Shown: one piece after another, positions 1 through 8,351 of the stretch
Numbering within the stretch: position 1 is the first letter of the stretch
How the letters are laid out: every line of letters starts with the position of its first letter
From: Rhodococcus wratislaviensis
GTDB lineage: Bacteria; Actinomycetota; Actinomycetes; Mycobacteriales; Mycobacteriaceae
Assembly (NCBI RefSeq): GCF_900455735.1
Contig: NZ_UAUI01000011.1
Span: 897,376 to 961,375 of the forward strand
DNA length: 64,000 nt
Direction: 5' to 3'
Notes under the pieces: generated by a model
Database searches by the model: none
Told to the model about the DNA's origin: nothing
The model's input: only the letters and a program-made list of their open reading frames with translations
Translations under genes and position numbers: made by a program

Positions 1-66
1 CTCGGTGCGGTCGGCGCGAGTGTGGCACGCGAGACTTGTCCGAACTTCATCGCGTTTGTCGCGGGC

Positions 67-82
67 AGTTTCACGTGGAACA
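67..82. promoter_or_regulatory. parS-like ParB-binding site (left copy)
   Basis: The 16-mer AGTTTCACGTGGAACA matches the consensus parS TGTTTCACGTGAAACA at 14 of 16 positions and keeps the TTTCACGTG core. parS sites are where ParB loads for origin segregation and normally cluster next to oriC. A better copy lies at 1412. The site is seen in the sequence; its use by ParB is inferred. Positions 1-388 hold no gene I can support. Confidence 0.55.
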
Positions 83-388
83 ACTGTCCTGGTTTCAGTG
101 GAACAGACCGAGGTCGCTGCAACCGCGTCCGCGCATCAGCGGCAGTCTTCCCGAGCGCGCGGGCGCAAGCCTCCAGCGAATGACATCGCGTCGAACCTCC
201 CCAAGGGGAAGCAGCCGTCCACGCCTGCCCGACGCTACCTTCTCGGCAGCTCCACTCGACTCAACCCTGATTTCTCAATCATCACAGTGACGAAACTCCC
301 GGGTGTGGTTGGGTGGGTGAAACTACAACCAAAATTGCTTCGAAAACGCTCGAGAACGACGGTCCGGGAACTCCGAATCCGCCATGCG

Positions 389-790
389 TCAGACAGTAGT
401 GTCCGGGAAAGAGTGGTGCTCGTGAGCGACGAGCCACCGACCATCTTCCTTCCGCAACCCCACTGTGAGGCGGAGTCGATTCTCTGGATTGTCGGCGAGT
501 TCCGCTTCCATTCCACAGCGGAGGAGGGCATGGGCAAACGCAACGTCTTCGCCGGCCGTCACATCCAACGACACCATCTCGAATCGGGCACCCATCGATT
601 GCCATTCGAAGAACGGCGGCCATGTCTCGCGATACGCATCGATTCCGCGAGCACCCTCGAATGGCGGTGGCACGTCGAACATCACGATGTCATCGGAGTG
701 GTTCGCCAGAACCCCTGCCATGTCGCCATCGTGCACGGCCTGCGCCCAGCGTTCGATCAGGTTCCGTATCGTCTGTTCGTCTTCGCTCAT
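389..790 (-). CDS. SnoaL-like / DUF4440 (NTF2-fold) protein
   Basis: This 133-residue protein has the size and pattern of the NTF2-like SnoaL/DUF4440 family. The N-terminal helix carries an 'IRNLIERWAQAVHDGDM' pattern followed by 'DIVMFDVPPPF', and the C-terminal strands end in 'GRWLVAHEHHSFPD'. Such proteins are small cytoplasmic alpha+beta cones that bind or isomerise small hydrophobic molecules; the substrate cannot be read from sequence. The ATG at 790 has a GGAG eight bases upstream. The gene stands alone, in a spot usually occupied by rsmG-parA-parB in relatives, which suggests insertion or rearrangement near the origin. Confidence 0.8.
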   Translation of the reverse strand: MSEDEQTIRNLIERWAQAVHDGDMAGVLANHSDDIVMFDVPPPFEGARGIDAYRETWPPFFEWQSMGARFEMVSLDVTAGEDVAFAHALLRCGMEAELADNPENRLRLTVGLRKEDGRWLVAHEHHSFPDTTV

Positions 791-1411
791 CGTTCACTCC
801 ATCCAGTCGACGGCACCGGTTCGGTCCCCTCGATGATGTGGACTTCGAGCGGGATCCAAACTCATCGCGTCGACGCAGCCTCGCGTGAATCGTATGTCTC
901 AGGACATCGCGAACACTCACAGATCGTTCGGTGACTGTCGCCGGATCGGCGGCGCCGAGGGCGTAGGTGGATCCAGCACTCGCCTTCACGACTTCAGCAG
1001 TGGGCCGCGCCAAGAGTACGGGAGGATCAACTCATCGCTTCACCCACAATGCACCGACGGATTCACGTGTAAGCGGCCACTGAAAACTGAGATCTCCGCT
1101 TCCGAAGTATGGGTCCGGGACGACGAGGGCGCGATCGGACGATAGCGCCACCGCCAGGCCGAGACCCACCACTGCCACGGCAGCGTCGGGGCGAATGTCC
1201 TGAACTGCAAGCCCGCCGACCCCGAGCCAAATGGATCGTCGACGCGCACCCCGGGGAAACCAGGAGACACGCATGCGCCTGCCGACCGGATCGATGCCGA
1301 GGTGCAGATCCAGTCCTCGCGCGACTACGAATCCGGACCGGGATCGACAAACTACGGCGGCGTCGTGATCGGCCGACACTCGACCTCTCGGTGGGGGAGG
1401 GGAGGGGTTGG
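791..1411. other. Intergenic stretch without a confident gene; possible decayed coding sequence
   Basis: About 620 bp lie between the SnoaL gene and the right parS. The best minus-strand frame (1379 down to 1032, 115 codons) reads hydrophobic Ala/Val-rich protein, for example 'AVAVVGLGLAVALSS'. Its third codon positions are clearly less GC-rich than in neighbouring genes, and I recognise no domain. Since rsmG normally starts over a parS site and reads in this direction, a degenerate rsmG remnant is possible, but the match is only suggestive ('DPFGSGSAGL' in another frame resembles the SAM-binding loop). No gene is called. Confidence 0.3.
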
Positions 1412-1427
1412 TGTTTCACGTGAAACG
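1412..1427. promoter_or_regulatory. parS ParB-binding site (right copy)
   Basis: TGTTTCACGTGAAACG matches the universal parS consensus TGTTTCACGTGAAACA at 15 of 16 positions, including the whole inner palindrome GTTTCACGTGAAAC. It lies about 3.5 kb from dnaA on the rpmH side, as expected for an origin-proximal ParB loading site. In relatives this site overlaps the 5' end of rsmG; here no intact rsmG follows. Confidence 0.85.
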
Positions 1428-1474
1428 AAACGAAGCCAAAGTGACGAATCACGGCATACGGATAGACAAAAAGA

Positions 1475-1506
1475 CGGGGCTCCCGGAGGTGAATCCGGGA
1501 GCCCCG
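1475..1506 (-). terminator. Rho-independent terminator of the rpmH-jag operon
   Basis: CGGGGCTCCCGGA (1475-1487) and TCCGGGAGCCCCG (1494-1506) form a perfect 13-bp stem with a 6-nt loop. Read on the minus strand, the 3' arm is followed by TCTTTTTGTC, a classical U-tract. It lies just downstream of the jag stop codon and ends the leftward operon. Confidence 0.9.
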
Positions 1507-1527
1507 CCTAGGTGATGCTTGTGTGGA

Positions 1528-2082
1528 TCAGTCCTTGATGACGACCACGCGACGTGAAGGCTCGGCGCCTTCGCTCTCGCTCGAAACGCCATCGACCTTG
1601 GCGACTGCGTCGTGAACGATCTTGCGCTCGAACGGTGTCATCGGAGCGAGCTCCTCGCGTTCGCCGCTCTCGAGTACGCGGCGCGCAGCCGAGGAACCCA
1701 GCTCGGTCAGCTCGGCACGACGGCCGGCACGCCATCCGGCGATGTCGAGCATCAGGCGACTACGTTCACCCGTCGCCTGCTGCACGGCGAGGCGAGTCAG
1801 TTCCTGAAGTGCGTCCAGAACCTCACCCTTGCGCCCGACCAACTTGGTGAGATCGTCTCCACCGTCGATGCTGACAACAGCACGGTCGCCCTCGACGTCC
1901 AGGTCGATATCGCCGTCGAAGTCGAGTACGTCGAGCAGCTGCTCCAGGTAGTCGCCGGCGATTTCCCCTTCCTCGATCAGGTAGTCGTCAGAATCGGAAT
2001 CCACCTCGGTGTCCGGGTTCTGCGTCGGTGCAGTCACGTCTGTCTCATCTCCGTCCACTGCGATGTCAGGCTCACTAGCCAT
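1528..2082 (-). CDS. jag: Jag/KhpB-type RNA-binding protein (KH + R3H)
   Basis: This 184-residue protein has an acidic N-terminus (about residues 1-55), a KH-II-like domain around 'GRKGEVLDALQELTRL' and a C-terminal R3H region around 'EELAPMTPFERKIVHDAV'. Jag/KhpB proteins are cytoplasmic RNA-binders linked to envelope growth, and the gene routinely follows yidC. It is encoded after yidC with a 19-nt gap and ends just before a strong terminator. I chose the ATG at 2082 (MASEPDIAV); the longer open frame upstream overlaps yidC and has no family-like sequence. Confidence 0.93.
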   Translation of the reverse strand: MASEPDIAVDGDETDVTAPTQNPDTEVDSDSDDYLIEEGEIAGDYLEQLLDVLDFDGDIDLDVEGDRAVVSIDGGDDLTKLVGRKGEVLDALQELTRLAVQQATGERSRLMLDIAGWRAGRRAELTELGSSAARRVLESGEREELAPMTPFERKIVHDAVAKVDGVSSESEGAEPSRRVVVIKD

Positions 2083-2101
2083 GCTCGTTCTCTTTTCTGA
2101 A

Positions 2102-3214
2102 TCAGCGCCGCTTGCGCTTGGGGGACTTTCCGCGGTTGGACTGGGGGCGGGCACCGGGCTTCGGCTTCGACGTACCTGCGGCCGAACCGTCACCACTCAC
2201 CTGATCGGAGGCGCTGTCTTCGATGACGCCCTCGACGATCTCCGGCTCGTCCGCCGAGGAAGAACCGTCCGTTGCGGTCGCGGACTTCTTCTTTTTCTTG
2301 GTGAGATCGGGACGGGCACCGGGCTTCGGAGCGTTGTCCGCCCGGCGTGCGATGGCAGCCTGCTTCTTCTCTTCCTCTTCTTGGTCGATGCGACGGAAGA
2401 CGATGTGCTGCTGCCCGTAGGTCCAGATGTTGTTACTCACCCAGTACAGAAGGATCGCGATGGGGAGGAACGGACCACCGACGAGCACACCGAGCGGGAA
2501 GACCCAGAGCGCGAGCTTGTTCATGATCGCGGACTGCGGGTTGGCGGCGGCCTCGGGGCTCTGCCGCGCAACGGAGGCACGCGAGTTGAAGTGGGTCGCG
2601 ATGCTGGCGATGATCATCAGCGGAACCGCGACGACCGCGATATTCAGCACGGTGGGAATCGGACCGTACGCAGCGAACGCGTCGAGCTGCGCCTTCGGCA
2701 TCGTGATCCAGGCCGAGATGGGTGCACCGAACAGTCGGGCACTCAGGAAGGACTGAACGTCCTCCACGCTGAAGAAGTAGTTCGGCGTGTTCGCGTTGGC
2801 CTCGACCGACATGCCGAGCTGACCGATACCGGTGCCGGTGCGGTTGAACGAGCGAAGCACGTGGAACAGGCCGATGAAGACCGGCGCCTGCGCGAGAACA
2901 GGGAGACAGCCCATGATGGGGTTGAACCCGTGCTCCTTCTGGAGCTTCTGCATCTCGACGGCCTGACGCTGGCGGTCGCCGGAATACTTCTTCTGCAGCG
3001 CCTTGATCTGCGGCTGAAGTTCCTGCATCTGACGCGTCGTACGAACCTGCTTGACGAACGGCTTGTACAGCACGGCACGCAGCGTGAACACGAGGAACAC
3101 GACGGAGAGCGCCCACGTGATACCGCTGTCCGGACCCAGGAAGGGAATGGCACCGAAAACCTTGTGCCAGACCCACAGGATCCCGGACACCGGATAGTAA
3201 ATGAAGTCGAGCAC
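2102..3214 (-). CDS. yidC: Membrane protein insertase YidC/Oxa1
   Basis: The predicted protein has 370 residues. YidC inserts and folds inner-membrane proteins, with or without SecYEG. Hydrophobic segments are visible near the N-terminus ('[13 protein letters not shown]'), at '[17 protein letters not shown]', at '[19 protein letters not shown]', and in a C-terminal pair ending '[19 protein letters not shown]', the typical actinobacterial short form. The tail is strongly charged (KKKKK, then a basic KSPKRKRR end), as in ribosome-associating YidC. The GTG at 3214 follows an AGGAG sequence; starts further upstream overlap yidD and lack family similarity. Confidence 0.95.
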   Translation of the reverse strand: MLDFIYYPVSGILWVWHKVFGAIPFLGPDSGITWALSVVFLVFTLRAVLYKPFVKQVRTTRQMQELQPQIKALQKKYSGDRQRQAVEMQKLQKEHGFNPIMGCLPVLAQAPVFIGLFHVLRSFNRTGTGIGQLGMSVEANANTPNYFFSVEDVQSFLSARLFGAPISAWITMPKAQLDAFAAYGPIPTVLNIAVVAVPLMIIASIATHFNSRASVARQSPEAAANPQSAIMNKLALWVFPLGVLVGGPFLPIAILLYWVSNNIWTYGQQHIVFRRIDQEEEEKKQAAIARRADNAPKPGARPDLTKKKKKSATATDGSSSADEPEIVEGVIEDSASDQVSGDGSAAGTSKPKPGARPQSNRGKSPKRKRR

Positions 3215-3218
3215 GGCT

Positions 3219-3584
3219 CTATGTACTCCTCTGTTCGTCCACGTTCGCCGGACAGCAACGTCGGCCACCCGCATGACGGTCGTGACGGGCAGGGACCGGG
3301 TCCCACCCACCAGGGTGCCAGGGGGCACACTTCGCCAACCGAACCACCGTCAAAAAAAGGCCTTTGATCACCCCGTGGGTACGCAGGGACTCCACCGCGT
3401 ACTCGCTACAGGTCGGCATGAACCGGCAGGTCGGCATCCTCAGGGGCGACACATACGTCCGGTAGAGCTCGATAAAGAAGATGAGAGTGCGCGCCGGTAA
3501 CGCACGGACCGACTTCCACGCGGAAGAGGCCGAGGAGGTGGCCTCGGCCGTGTCGGCGCGCGACTCGTGGAGTGCGCTTTTCAT
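3219..3584 (-). CDS. yidD: YidD membrane-protein insertion efficiency factor
   Basis: This 121-residue protein carries the signature '[18 protein letters not shown]' followed by '[15 protein letters not shown]' and '[13 protein letters not shown]', diagnostic for YidD (also called HlyA-like). YidD is a small amphipathic protein at the inner membrane that helps YidC-dependent insertion. It overlaps the rnpA stop by 4 nt and ends 4 nt before the yidC start, so translation is likely coupled. The N-terminal 27 residues are Ser/Ala-rich and longer than the minimal family form. Confidence 0.93.
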   Translation of the reverse strand: MKSALHESRADTAEATSSASSAWKSVRALPARTLIFFIELYRTYVSPLRMPTCRFMPTCSEYAVESLRTHGVIKGLFLTVVRLAKCAPWHPGGWDPVPARHDRHAGGRRCCPANVDEQRST

Positions 3585-3958
3585 GCGGAGTTACTCACGG
3601 GCGCAAGAAGGTCCAATCGAAGGAGACCTGCACGAAGTTGCTTCTCCAGGTCCCGGCTACTTGCAGTCGCAGCTCCCGGAAGAGCACGAATCACCACATC
3701 GGTTCCCCGCGGAACCACGTCCACGAGGTCGATGCAGATATGACGAAGCCGGCGTGCGACTCGATGTCGAATCACCGCCGGCCCGACAGCCTTACTCACA
3801 ACCAGTCCGAATCGCGGACCGCCGCTACTCACCAGCTCATCTGCCTGTGCACGGTCGAATGCGTGCACAACCAGGTCGCGTCTTCCCATCCGACGACCAC
3901 GTCGCACAGTCAGCGAAAAATCTGAATGACGACGCAATCGGTGCGGCTCAGGCAACAC
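3581..3958 (-). CDS. rnpA: Ribonuclease P protein component
   Basis: The 125-residue basic protein binds the RNase P RNA to mature tRNA 5' ends. The N-terminal '[20 protein letters not shown]' and the central '[20 protein letters not shown]' correspond to the conserved RNR region that contacts P RNA (usually VSKKVGNAVxRNRVKR). The second Lys is Ala here and the usual Asn is His, mild departures. It lies between rpmH and yidD as in nearly all bacteria. The start is GTG. Confidence 0.94.
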   Translation of the reverse strand: MLPEPHRLRRHSDFSLTVRRGRRMGRRDLVVHAFDRAQADELVSSGGPRFGLVVSKAVGPAVIRHRVARRLRHICIDLVDVVPRGTDVVIRALPGAATASSRDLEKQLRAGLLRLDLLAPVSNSA

Positions 3959-3985
3959 CCCGAGCTCCCGAACCCAGTGTCGGGA

Positions 3986-4129
3986 TCAGGCGGTGAGGGA
4001 TTCGCGGCCCTTACGGCGACGCGCCGAAACGATTGCACGACCCGCACGGGTCCGCATACGAAGACGGAAGCCGTGAACGCGCGCGCGGCGTCGGTTGTTC
4101 GGCTGGAACGTCCGCTTGCCCTTGGCCAC
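3986..4129 (-). CDS. rpmH: 50S ribosomal protein L34
   Basis: This 47-residue, extremely basic protein begins [20 protein letters not shown] and ends [11 protein letters not shown], the full L34 family sequence. GTG at 4129 is chosen because the family begins at (M)AKGKRTFQP; the open frame continues 14 codons upstream without similarity. It is the first gene of the leftward operon, divergent from dnaA. Its promoter must lie in the 4130-4868 region; ATGTTAGAT (minus strand, about 4175-4183) is a plausible -10. Confidence 0.96.
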   Translation of the reverse strand: MAKGKRTFQPNNRRRARVHGFRLRMRTRAGRAIVSARRRKGRESLTA

Positions 4130-4868
4130 GGTCAACACTCCTCGAAGTTCATCGACGCCTCCCGGCGTCATGGATCTAACATTGGCGAAAACTCAGGTGT
4201 TCATCCACAGGGTGGGGATGGAACGACTTCGAAACTGGACTCGAGCCAGCACGAAACCGCCACCTCACCACAGGGTGACTGTTCGAGAGTACTTACCACT
4301 CACGGTCAGGTCAAACTCGCTCACCTGCGATTCCCCCGCGAATCGGTTGACCGACACGCCGAGGATCGACAAATGCTTGCACCCCAACTTCCAATGTGCC
4401 AAACCGCTGTGAGCTTGCCGACACTGTTGCTAGCGTCTATGCATGGTCTCGCCGATGAACCCTGATCGAGTGCCCAGCTCTCGACTTCACCGTTCTCATC
4501 TGCATATTCACCACAATTCATCCACAGGGCACAGATGGTGTGCCGCTTCGGATCGCCACGAGGGTTGTTGACACCCTTCCCTTCCCGGGTCCTCGAACCC
4601 ACTCATCCAGGTTTCGCATGCATAAGCGCAGGTCAGCGCGCTCGATCTGGACTCCTCGCCACGCAACGGCGTCTCGACAGGAGGCGTCTGCACTTTGTCC
4701 ACATCTGTGGATAATTGTGTGGAAACACAGTTCAGATGGCATATTCGTAGGTCCGTACGGGGTCCATCCTCAGGTCGGGGAAGCTCCCAATTCCACCTCG
4801 ACGACGGCACCGACACTCGACTCGGCACGGCTGGCGCCGAGTCCGCGAACACACTGGGGAGGAACCAC
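4130..4868. promoter_or_regulatory. rpmH-dnaA divergent intergenic region with DnaA boxes
   Basis: This 739-bp region between divergent rpmH and dnaA has a tight DnaA-box pair at 4695-4714: TTGTCCACA (4695-4703, the actinobacterial consensus) facing TGTGGATAA (4706-4714, perfect TTATCCACA on the other strand). Near-consensus TCATCCACA copies occur at 4202-4210 and 4518-4526. It probably carries both promoters and autoregulatory DnaA sites. It lacks a strong AT-rich block, so I place the unwinding origin in the dnaA-dnaN gap. I see no further gene here. Confidence 0.75.
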
Positions 4869-6455
4869 GTGAACGACGATCCGAATGCGCTCGCACGGAT
4901 CTGGATCGACGTCGTCGCAGACCTCACATCCGATTCGCCCGGCGGCGATCTGCCGCCGCTGACGAGGGGACAGAAGGCGTGGTTGGCGCTCGTCAAACCG
5001 CTGACGCTCGCACAGGGCTTCGCGCTCCTGTCCGTTCCGTCGCCCTTCGCGCAGGAGGCGATCGAGCGGGATCTCCGTGAGCCGATTCTCCACGCCCTCG
5101 GCCGGCATCTCGGTGAGCAGGTTGAAGGCCTCGGTGTGCGTATCGCGGCCCCGGTCGACGACGAACCCGAATCCGAGCCTCCGAGCCGGGACCACCGGCC
5201 CGAGCCGGAACCCATCCACACTCCTCGCCACCTCGAGCCTTCCGTCACCAGTTCCGGGTCGTTCCGCAGGCGCCGCTTCGGCTCCGGTGAGGATCAGCCC
5301 TACTCCGACACGACGGACTTCGAGGAAGTCGACGACGACCGCGAGGCCCTCGCCAGCGTCCACGAATCCTGGCCGTCGTACTTCACGAAGCCGCCGTCGG
5401 GCCCTCCACCGTCGGCGACCGGGGGGAACAGCCTCAACGCGAAGTACACGTTCGACACGTTCGTGATCGGCTCGTCCAACCGGTTCGCCCACGCCGCGGC
5501 CGTCGCCATCGCCGAGGCTCCGGCGCGCGCGTACAACCCGTTGTTCGTGTGGGGTGCGTCCGGCCTCGGCAAGACGCACCTCTTGCACGCCGCCGGCCAC
5601 TACGCCCAGCGACTGTTCCCGGGGATGCGGGTGAAGTACGTCTCCACCGAGGAATTCACCAACGACTTCATCAACAGCCTCCGCGACGACCGCAAGGTGG
5701 CGTTCAAGCGCCGCTACCGCGAGACCGACGTGCTGCTGGTCGACGACATCCAGTTCATCGAGGGCAAGGAAGGTATCCAGGAGGAGTTCTTCCACACCTT
5801 CAACACCCTGCACAACGCGAACAAGCAGATCGTCGTCTCGTCCGACCGGCCGCCGAAGCAGTTGGCGACACTCGAGGAACGACTGCGGACCAGGTTCGAA
5901 TGGGGCCTGATCACCGACGTTCAGCCACCCGAACTCGAGACCCGCATCGCGATCCTCAGCAAGAAGGCCCGAATGGACCGGCTCGAGGTGCCCGACGACG
6001 TCCTCGAGTTGATCGCCTCCCGGATCGAACGCAACATCCGGGAACTCGAGGGTGCCCTCATCCGCGTGACGGCGTTCGCGTCCCTGAACAGGCAACCCCT
6101 GGACCTCACGCTCGCCGAGGTGGTGCTACGTGACCTGATGCCGGACTCGTCGAGTCTCGAGATCAATGCGGCGACGATCATGGCGGTCACCGCGGAGTAC
6201 TTCAACATGTCCATCGACGACCTCTGCGGCCCCGGCAAGGCACGTCCGCTGGCGTCCGCGCGCCAGATCTCGATGTACCTGTGCCGCGAGCTCACCGATC
6301 TGTCCCTGCCGAAGATCGGGCAGACGTTCGGCCGCGACCACACCACCGTCATGTACGCGGACAAGAAGATTCGCAAGGAGATGACGGAGCGGCGGAAGGT
6401 CTACGACCAGGTCCAGGAGCTCACTGCCCGGATCAAGCAGCGTTCCAAGAGGTAG
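4869..6455 (+). CDS. dnaA: Chromosomal replication initiator DnaA
   Basis: This 528-residue AAA+ ATPase opens oriC. Domain I is at about residues 1-90, a long acidic/Pro-rich domain II linker at about 95-185, then AAA+ with Walker A '[13 protein letters not shown]' and Walker B 'VLLVDDIQF'. Domain IV contains the DNA-binding signature '[18 protein letters not shown]'. The GTG at 4869 follows GGGAGG; an in-frame start at 4695 would begin inside the DnaA-box pair and is rejected. Transcription is probably autoregulated by the boxes upstream. Confidence 0.98.
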   Translation: MNDDPNALARIWIDVVADLTSDSPGGDLPPLTRGQKAWLALVKPLTLAQGFALLSVPSPFAQEAIERDLREPILHALGRHLGEQVEGLGVRIAAPVDDEPESEPPSRDHRPEPEPIHTPRHLEPSVTSSGSFRRRRFGSGEDQPYSDTTDFEEVDDDREALASVHESWPSYFTKPPSGPPPSATGGNSLNAKYTFDTFVIGSSNRFAHAAAVAIAEAPARAYNPLFVWGASGLGKTHLLHAAGHYAQRLFPGMRVKYVSTEEFTNDFINSLRDDRKVAFKRRYRETDVLLVDDIQFIEGKEGIQEEFFHTFNTLHNANKQIVVSSDRPPKQLATLEERLRTRFEWGLITDVQPPELETRIAILSKKARMDRLEVPDDVLELIASRIERNIRELEGALIRVTAFASLNRQPLDLTLAEVVLRDLMPDSSSLEINAATIMAVTAEYFNMSIDDLCGPGKARPLASARQISMYLCRELTDLSLPKIGQTFGRDHTTVMYADKKIRKEMTERRKVYDQVQELTARIKQRSKR

Positions 6456-6474
6456 TCGCCGACCCCTGCCTCTC

Positions 6475-6509
6475 CTGTGCCCCTGGTAGCTCGCCTACCG
6501 GGGGCACAG
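6475..6509 (+). terminator. dnaA terminator hairpin
   Basis: CTGTGCCCC-T-GGTAG (6475-6489) pairs with CTACC-G-GGGGCACAG (6495-6509): a 15-bp stem with one G-U pair and a 5-nt loop, beginning 20 nt after the dnaA stop. It is followed by GTCGTTTCG, a weak U-tract. It probably shields the origin from dnaA read-through. Confidence 0.75.
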
Positions 6510-6542
6510 GTCGTTTCGGGGGGACCGCAGTCCCGCGGGCAA

Positions 6543-6620
6543 CTCGAGGGGCTCCTCGAGCCGGTCCTCGAGGGTTGGCTCGAGCGGGTCCTCGAGGTAC
6601 CGCTCGAGGGCCTACTCGAG
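6543..6620. repeat. CTCGAG array with exact 12-bp period in oriC
   Basis: CTCGAG palindromes start at 6543, 6555, 6567, 6579, 6591, 6603 and 6615: seven copies, each exactly 12 bp from the next. The 6-bp spacers vary, with GGTC before the palindrome in several. Further copies follow in the same gap at 6761, 6793, 6805 (the last two again 12 bp apart), 6963 and 6998. CTCGAG is fairly common in this DNA because CTC-GAG encodes Leu-Glu, but the density and fixed phase here lie in non-coding DNA. The binding protein is unknown. Confidence 0.9.
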
Positions 6621-6876
6621 GCTCGCGCGACCCCCCGCTAACACGACACGCCGGTGCAACACGCCGACGCCAGGACCTGGGATAAAGCATGCACACCTGT
6701 GGATAAGTGTGGGGATGAGGTGGAATCTCTGTGGACAGAACGTGCAGAACTTTGAACAACCTCGAGTAGTCCACATGGGTGCCGGATCGGTCCTCGAGTT
6801 TGTCCTCGAGAATTCCCCATACGACGACGCGGAAGGACCTGCGTCTACACGCCTTCGTCCACAGATTCCACAGGAC

Positions 6877-6925
6877 CTAATAGTACTTCTCATTAATTCT
6901 TATAAAAACCTCTTTGAAAACAGGG
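6877..6925. other. AT-rich stretch, likely DNA-unwinding element
   Basis: About 49 bp dominated by A and T (including CATTAATTCTTATAAAAACC) directly follow the DnaA box TCGTCCACA at 6855-6863. It is the most AT-rich stretch of its length that I noticed in the window. Position beside DnaA boxes fits the DUE of oriC. Confidence 0.7.
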
Positions 6926-7104
6926 TTGGGGACAGCGTCGGTTCACAGGCCTCGGTCGGCGACTCGAGGACGCGACGGTTCCGCTTTCAACTTCGTCCTC
7001 GAGGGCATACGGTTATGCATCGCCGCTCTGTGAAAGACTGCAGTGCTGTGGTCACGGCCCGACCGTGGCGAACAACCGTGCCTACCGAGAGGAACAACCC
7101 GGCG

Positions 7105-8289
7105 ATGGAGCTTGGAAGCCTGAAGTTTCGTGTCTCCCGGGAAGAATTCGCCGATTCAGTGGCATGGGTCGCTCGCAGTCTGCCGTCGCGGCCTCCTGTC
7201 CCCGTTCTCGGCGGTGTTCTCCTGGACGCGACCGAGCAAGGGTTGACGGTTTCCGGATTCGACTACGAGGTATCGGCCCAGGTCCGGGTCGCAGCCGAGG
7301 TCGGTAGCGCCGGTCAGGTCCTCGTCTCCGGCAAGCTTCTCGCCGACATCACGAAGTCGCTTCCCAACAAGCCGGTCGACGTGACTCTCGAAGGCACCCG
7401 CGTGCTGATCACGTGCGGAAGCGCCAAGTTCTCCCTGCCCACCATGCCGGTCGAGGACTATCCCCAGCTTCCGCAGTTGCCGCAGCAGACCGGCTCCATT
7501 CCCGCCGACGTCTTCTCCGAAGCGATCAGTCAGGTGGCTGTCGCAGCGGGCAAGGACGACACCCTGCCGATGCTCACCGGCATCCGTGTCGAGATCGAAC
7601 GCAACGCGATCGTGCTCGCCGCCACCGACCGGTTCCGTCTCGCGGTCCGTGAACTCGAGTGGTCGCCGGCGAACCCCGACACCACCGCGGCCGTCCTCAT
7701 CCCCGCGAAGACGCTCTCCGAATCGGCGAAAACGCTTGCAGGAGATGCCACTTCGCCGGTCGAGCTGGCACTCGGTTCGGGTTCGGCGGTCGGAAACGAC
7801 GGCCTCCTCGGCATCGTCAACGACGGTCGCCGCACCACCACCCGACTGCTGGACGCGGAGTTCCCGAAGTTCCGGCAGCTGCTGCCGTCCGAGCACACGG
7901 CACTTGCCACCGTGGAGATCGCTCCGCTCGTCGAGGCCATCAAGCGTGTGGCCCTCGTCGCCGAGCGTGGCGCGCAGGTTCGCCTGCAGTTCTCCACCGA
8001 GGGGCTTCTCCTCTCCGCGGGCGGCGACGATGCAGGTCGCGCCGAGGAAGGGTTGAACGCGGTCTTCCAGGGTGAGCCGCTCACCATCGCCTTCAACCCC
8101 GGCTACCTGATCGACGGGCTGTCTTCGCTGCACAGCGAGCAGGTGCTGTTCGGCTTCACGACCCCCAGCCGCCCCGCGGTGCTGCGTCCGGCCACCGAGG
8201 ACGAGATCGAGCCCGACGATTCGGGTAACTTCGCGGCGCCGGAGAGCGCGTATACCTACCTGCTGATGCCGGTGCGTCTCCCGGGCTGA
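7105..8289 (+). CDS. dnaN: DNA polymerase III beta sliding clamp
   Basis: This 394-residue beta clamp forms the dimeric ring that tethers Pol III to DNA. It begins [19 protein letters not shown] and ends [12 protein letters not shown], the conserved C-terminal strand with the M-P-V/M-R motif. Three repeated clamp folds fit the length. ATG 7105 is preceded by GAGAGG; the open frame extends about 130 codons upstream, but that part runs through the DnaA boxes and DUE and is not coding. First gene of a dnaN-gnd-recF-dciA series. Confidence 0.97.
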   Translation: MELGSLKFRVSREEFADSVAWVARSLPSRPPVPVLGGVLLDATEQGLTVSGFDYEVSAQVRVAAEVGSAGQVLVSGKLLADITKSLPNKPVDVTLEGTRVLITCGSAKFSLPTMPVEDYPQLPQLPQQTGSIPADVFSEAISQVAVAAGKDDTLPMLTGIRVEIERNAIVLAATDRFRLAVRELEWSPANPDTTAAVLIPAKTLSESAKTLAGDATSPVELALGSGSAVGNDGLLGIVNDGRRTTTRLLDAEFPKFRQLLPSEHTALATVEIAPLVEAIKRVALVAERGAQVRLQFSTEGLLLSAGGDDAGRAEEGLNAVFQGEPLTIAFNPGYLIDGLSSLHSEQVLFGFTTPSRPAVLRPATEDEIEPDDSGNFAAPESAYTYLLMPVRLPG

Positions 8290-8351
8290 CGGTTTCGCGG
8301 AAGCGAAATCAGTACTGCCGAACGAAATCTCACGAGTGGACGGAGATCACG

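Larger units (their letters stand above)
6456..7104. other. oriC: Predicted chromosomal origin oriC (dnaA-dnaN intergenic region)
   Basis: This 649-bp gap holds DnaA boxes: TGTGGATAA at 6698-6706 (perfect, reverse), TGTGGACAG at 6730-6738, TAGTCCACA at 6767-6775 and TCGTCCACA at 6855-6863 (each 8 of 9). An AT-rich block at about 6877-6925, in otherwise GC-rich DNA, fits a DNA-unwinding element. This is the oriC location known for mycobacteria. The region also contains 11 CTCGAG palindromes, 7 in a 12-bp phased array. Origin function is inferred from arrangement. Confidence 0.85.

Noticed and set aside
5..934. A 309-codon plus-strand frame at the left end.
   Set aside because: It is antisense to the SnoaL-like gene over its best part and has no recognisable domain or good start.
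4695..4868. A longer DnaA start at 4695.
   Set aside because: It would begin inside the DnaA-box pair; the GTG at 4869 has GGGAGG and matches the family N-terminus.
6543..6620. CRISPR array.
   Set aside because: The repeat is only 6 bp with 6-bp spacers, and no cas genes are present.
6709..7104. A longer DnaN frame with 132 extra codons.
   Set aside because: It would run through oriC DnaA boxes and the AT-rich element; DnaN families begin at [12 protein letters not shown] sequence.
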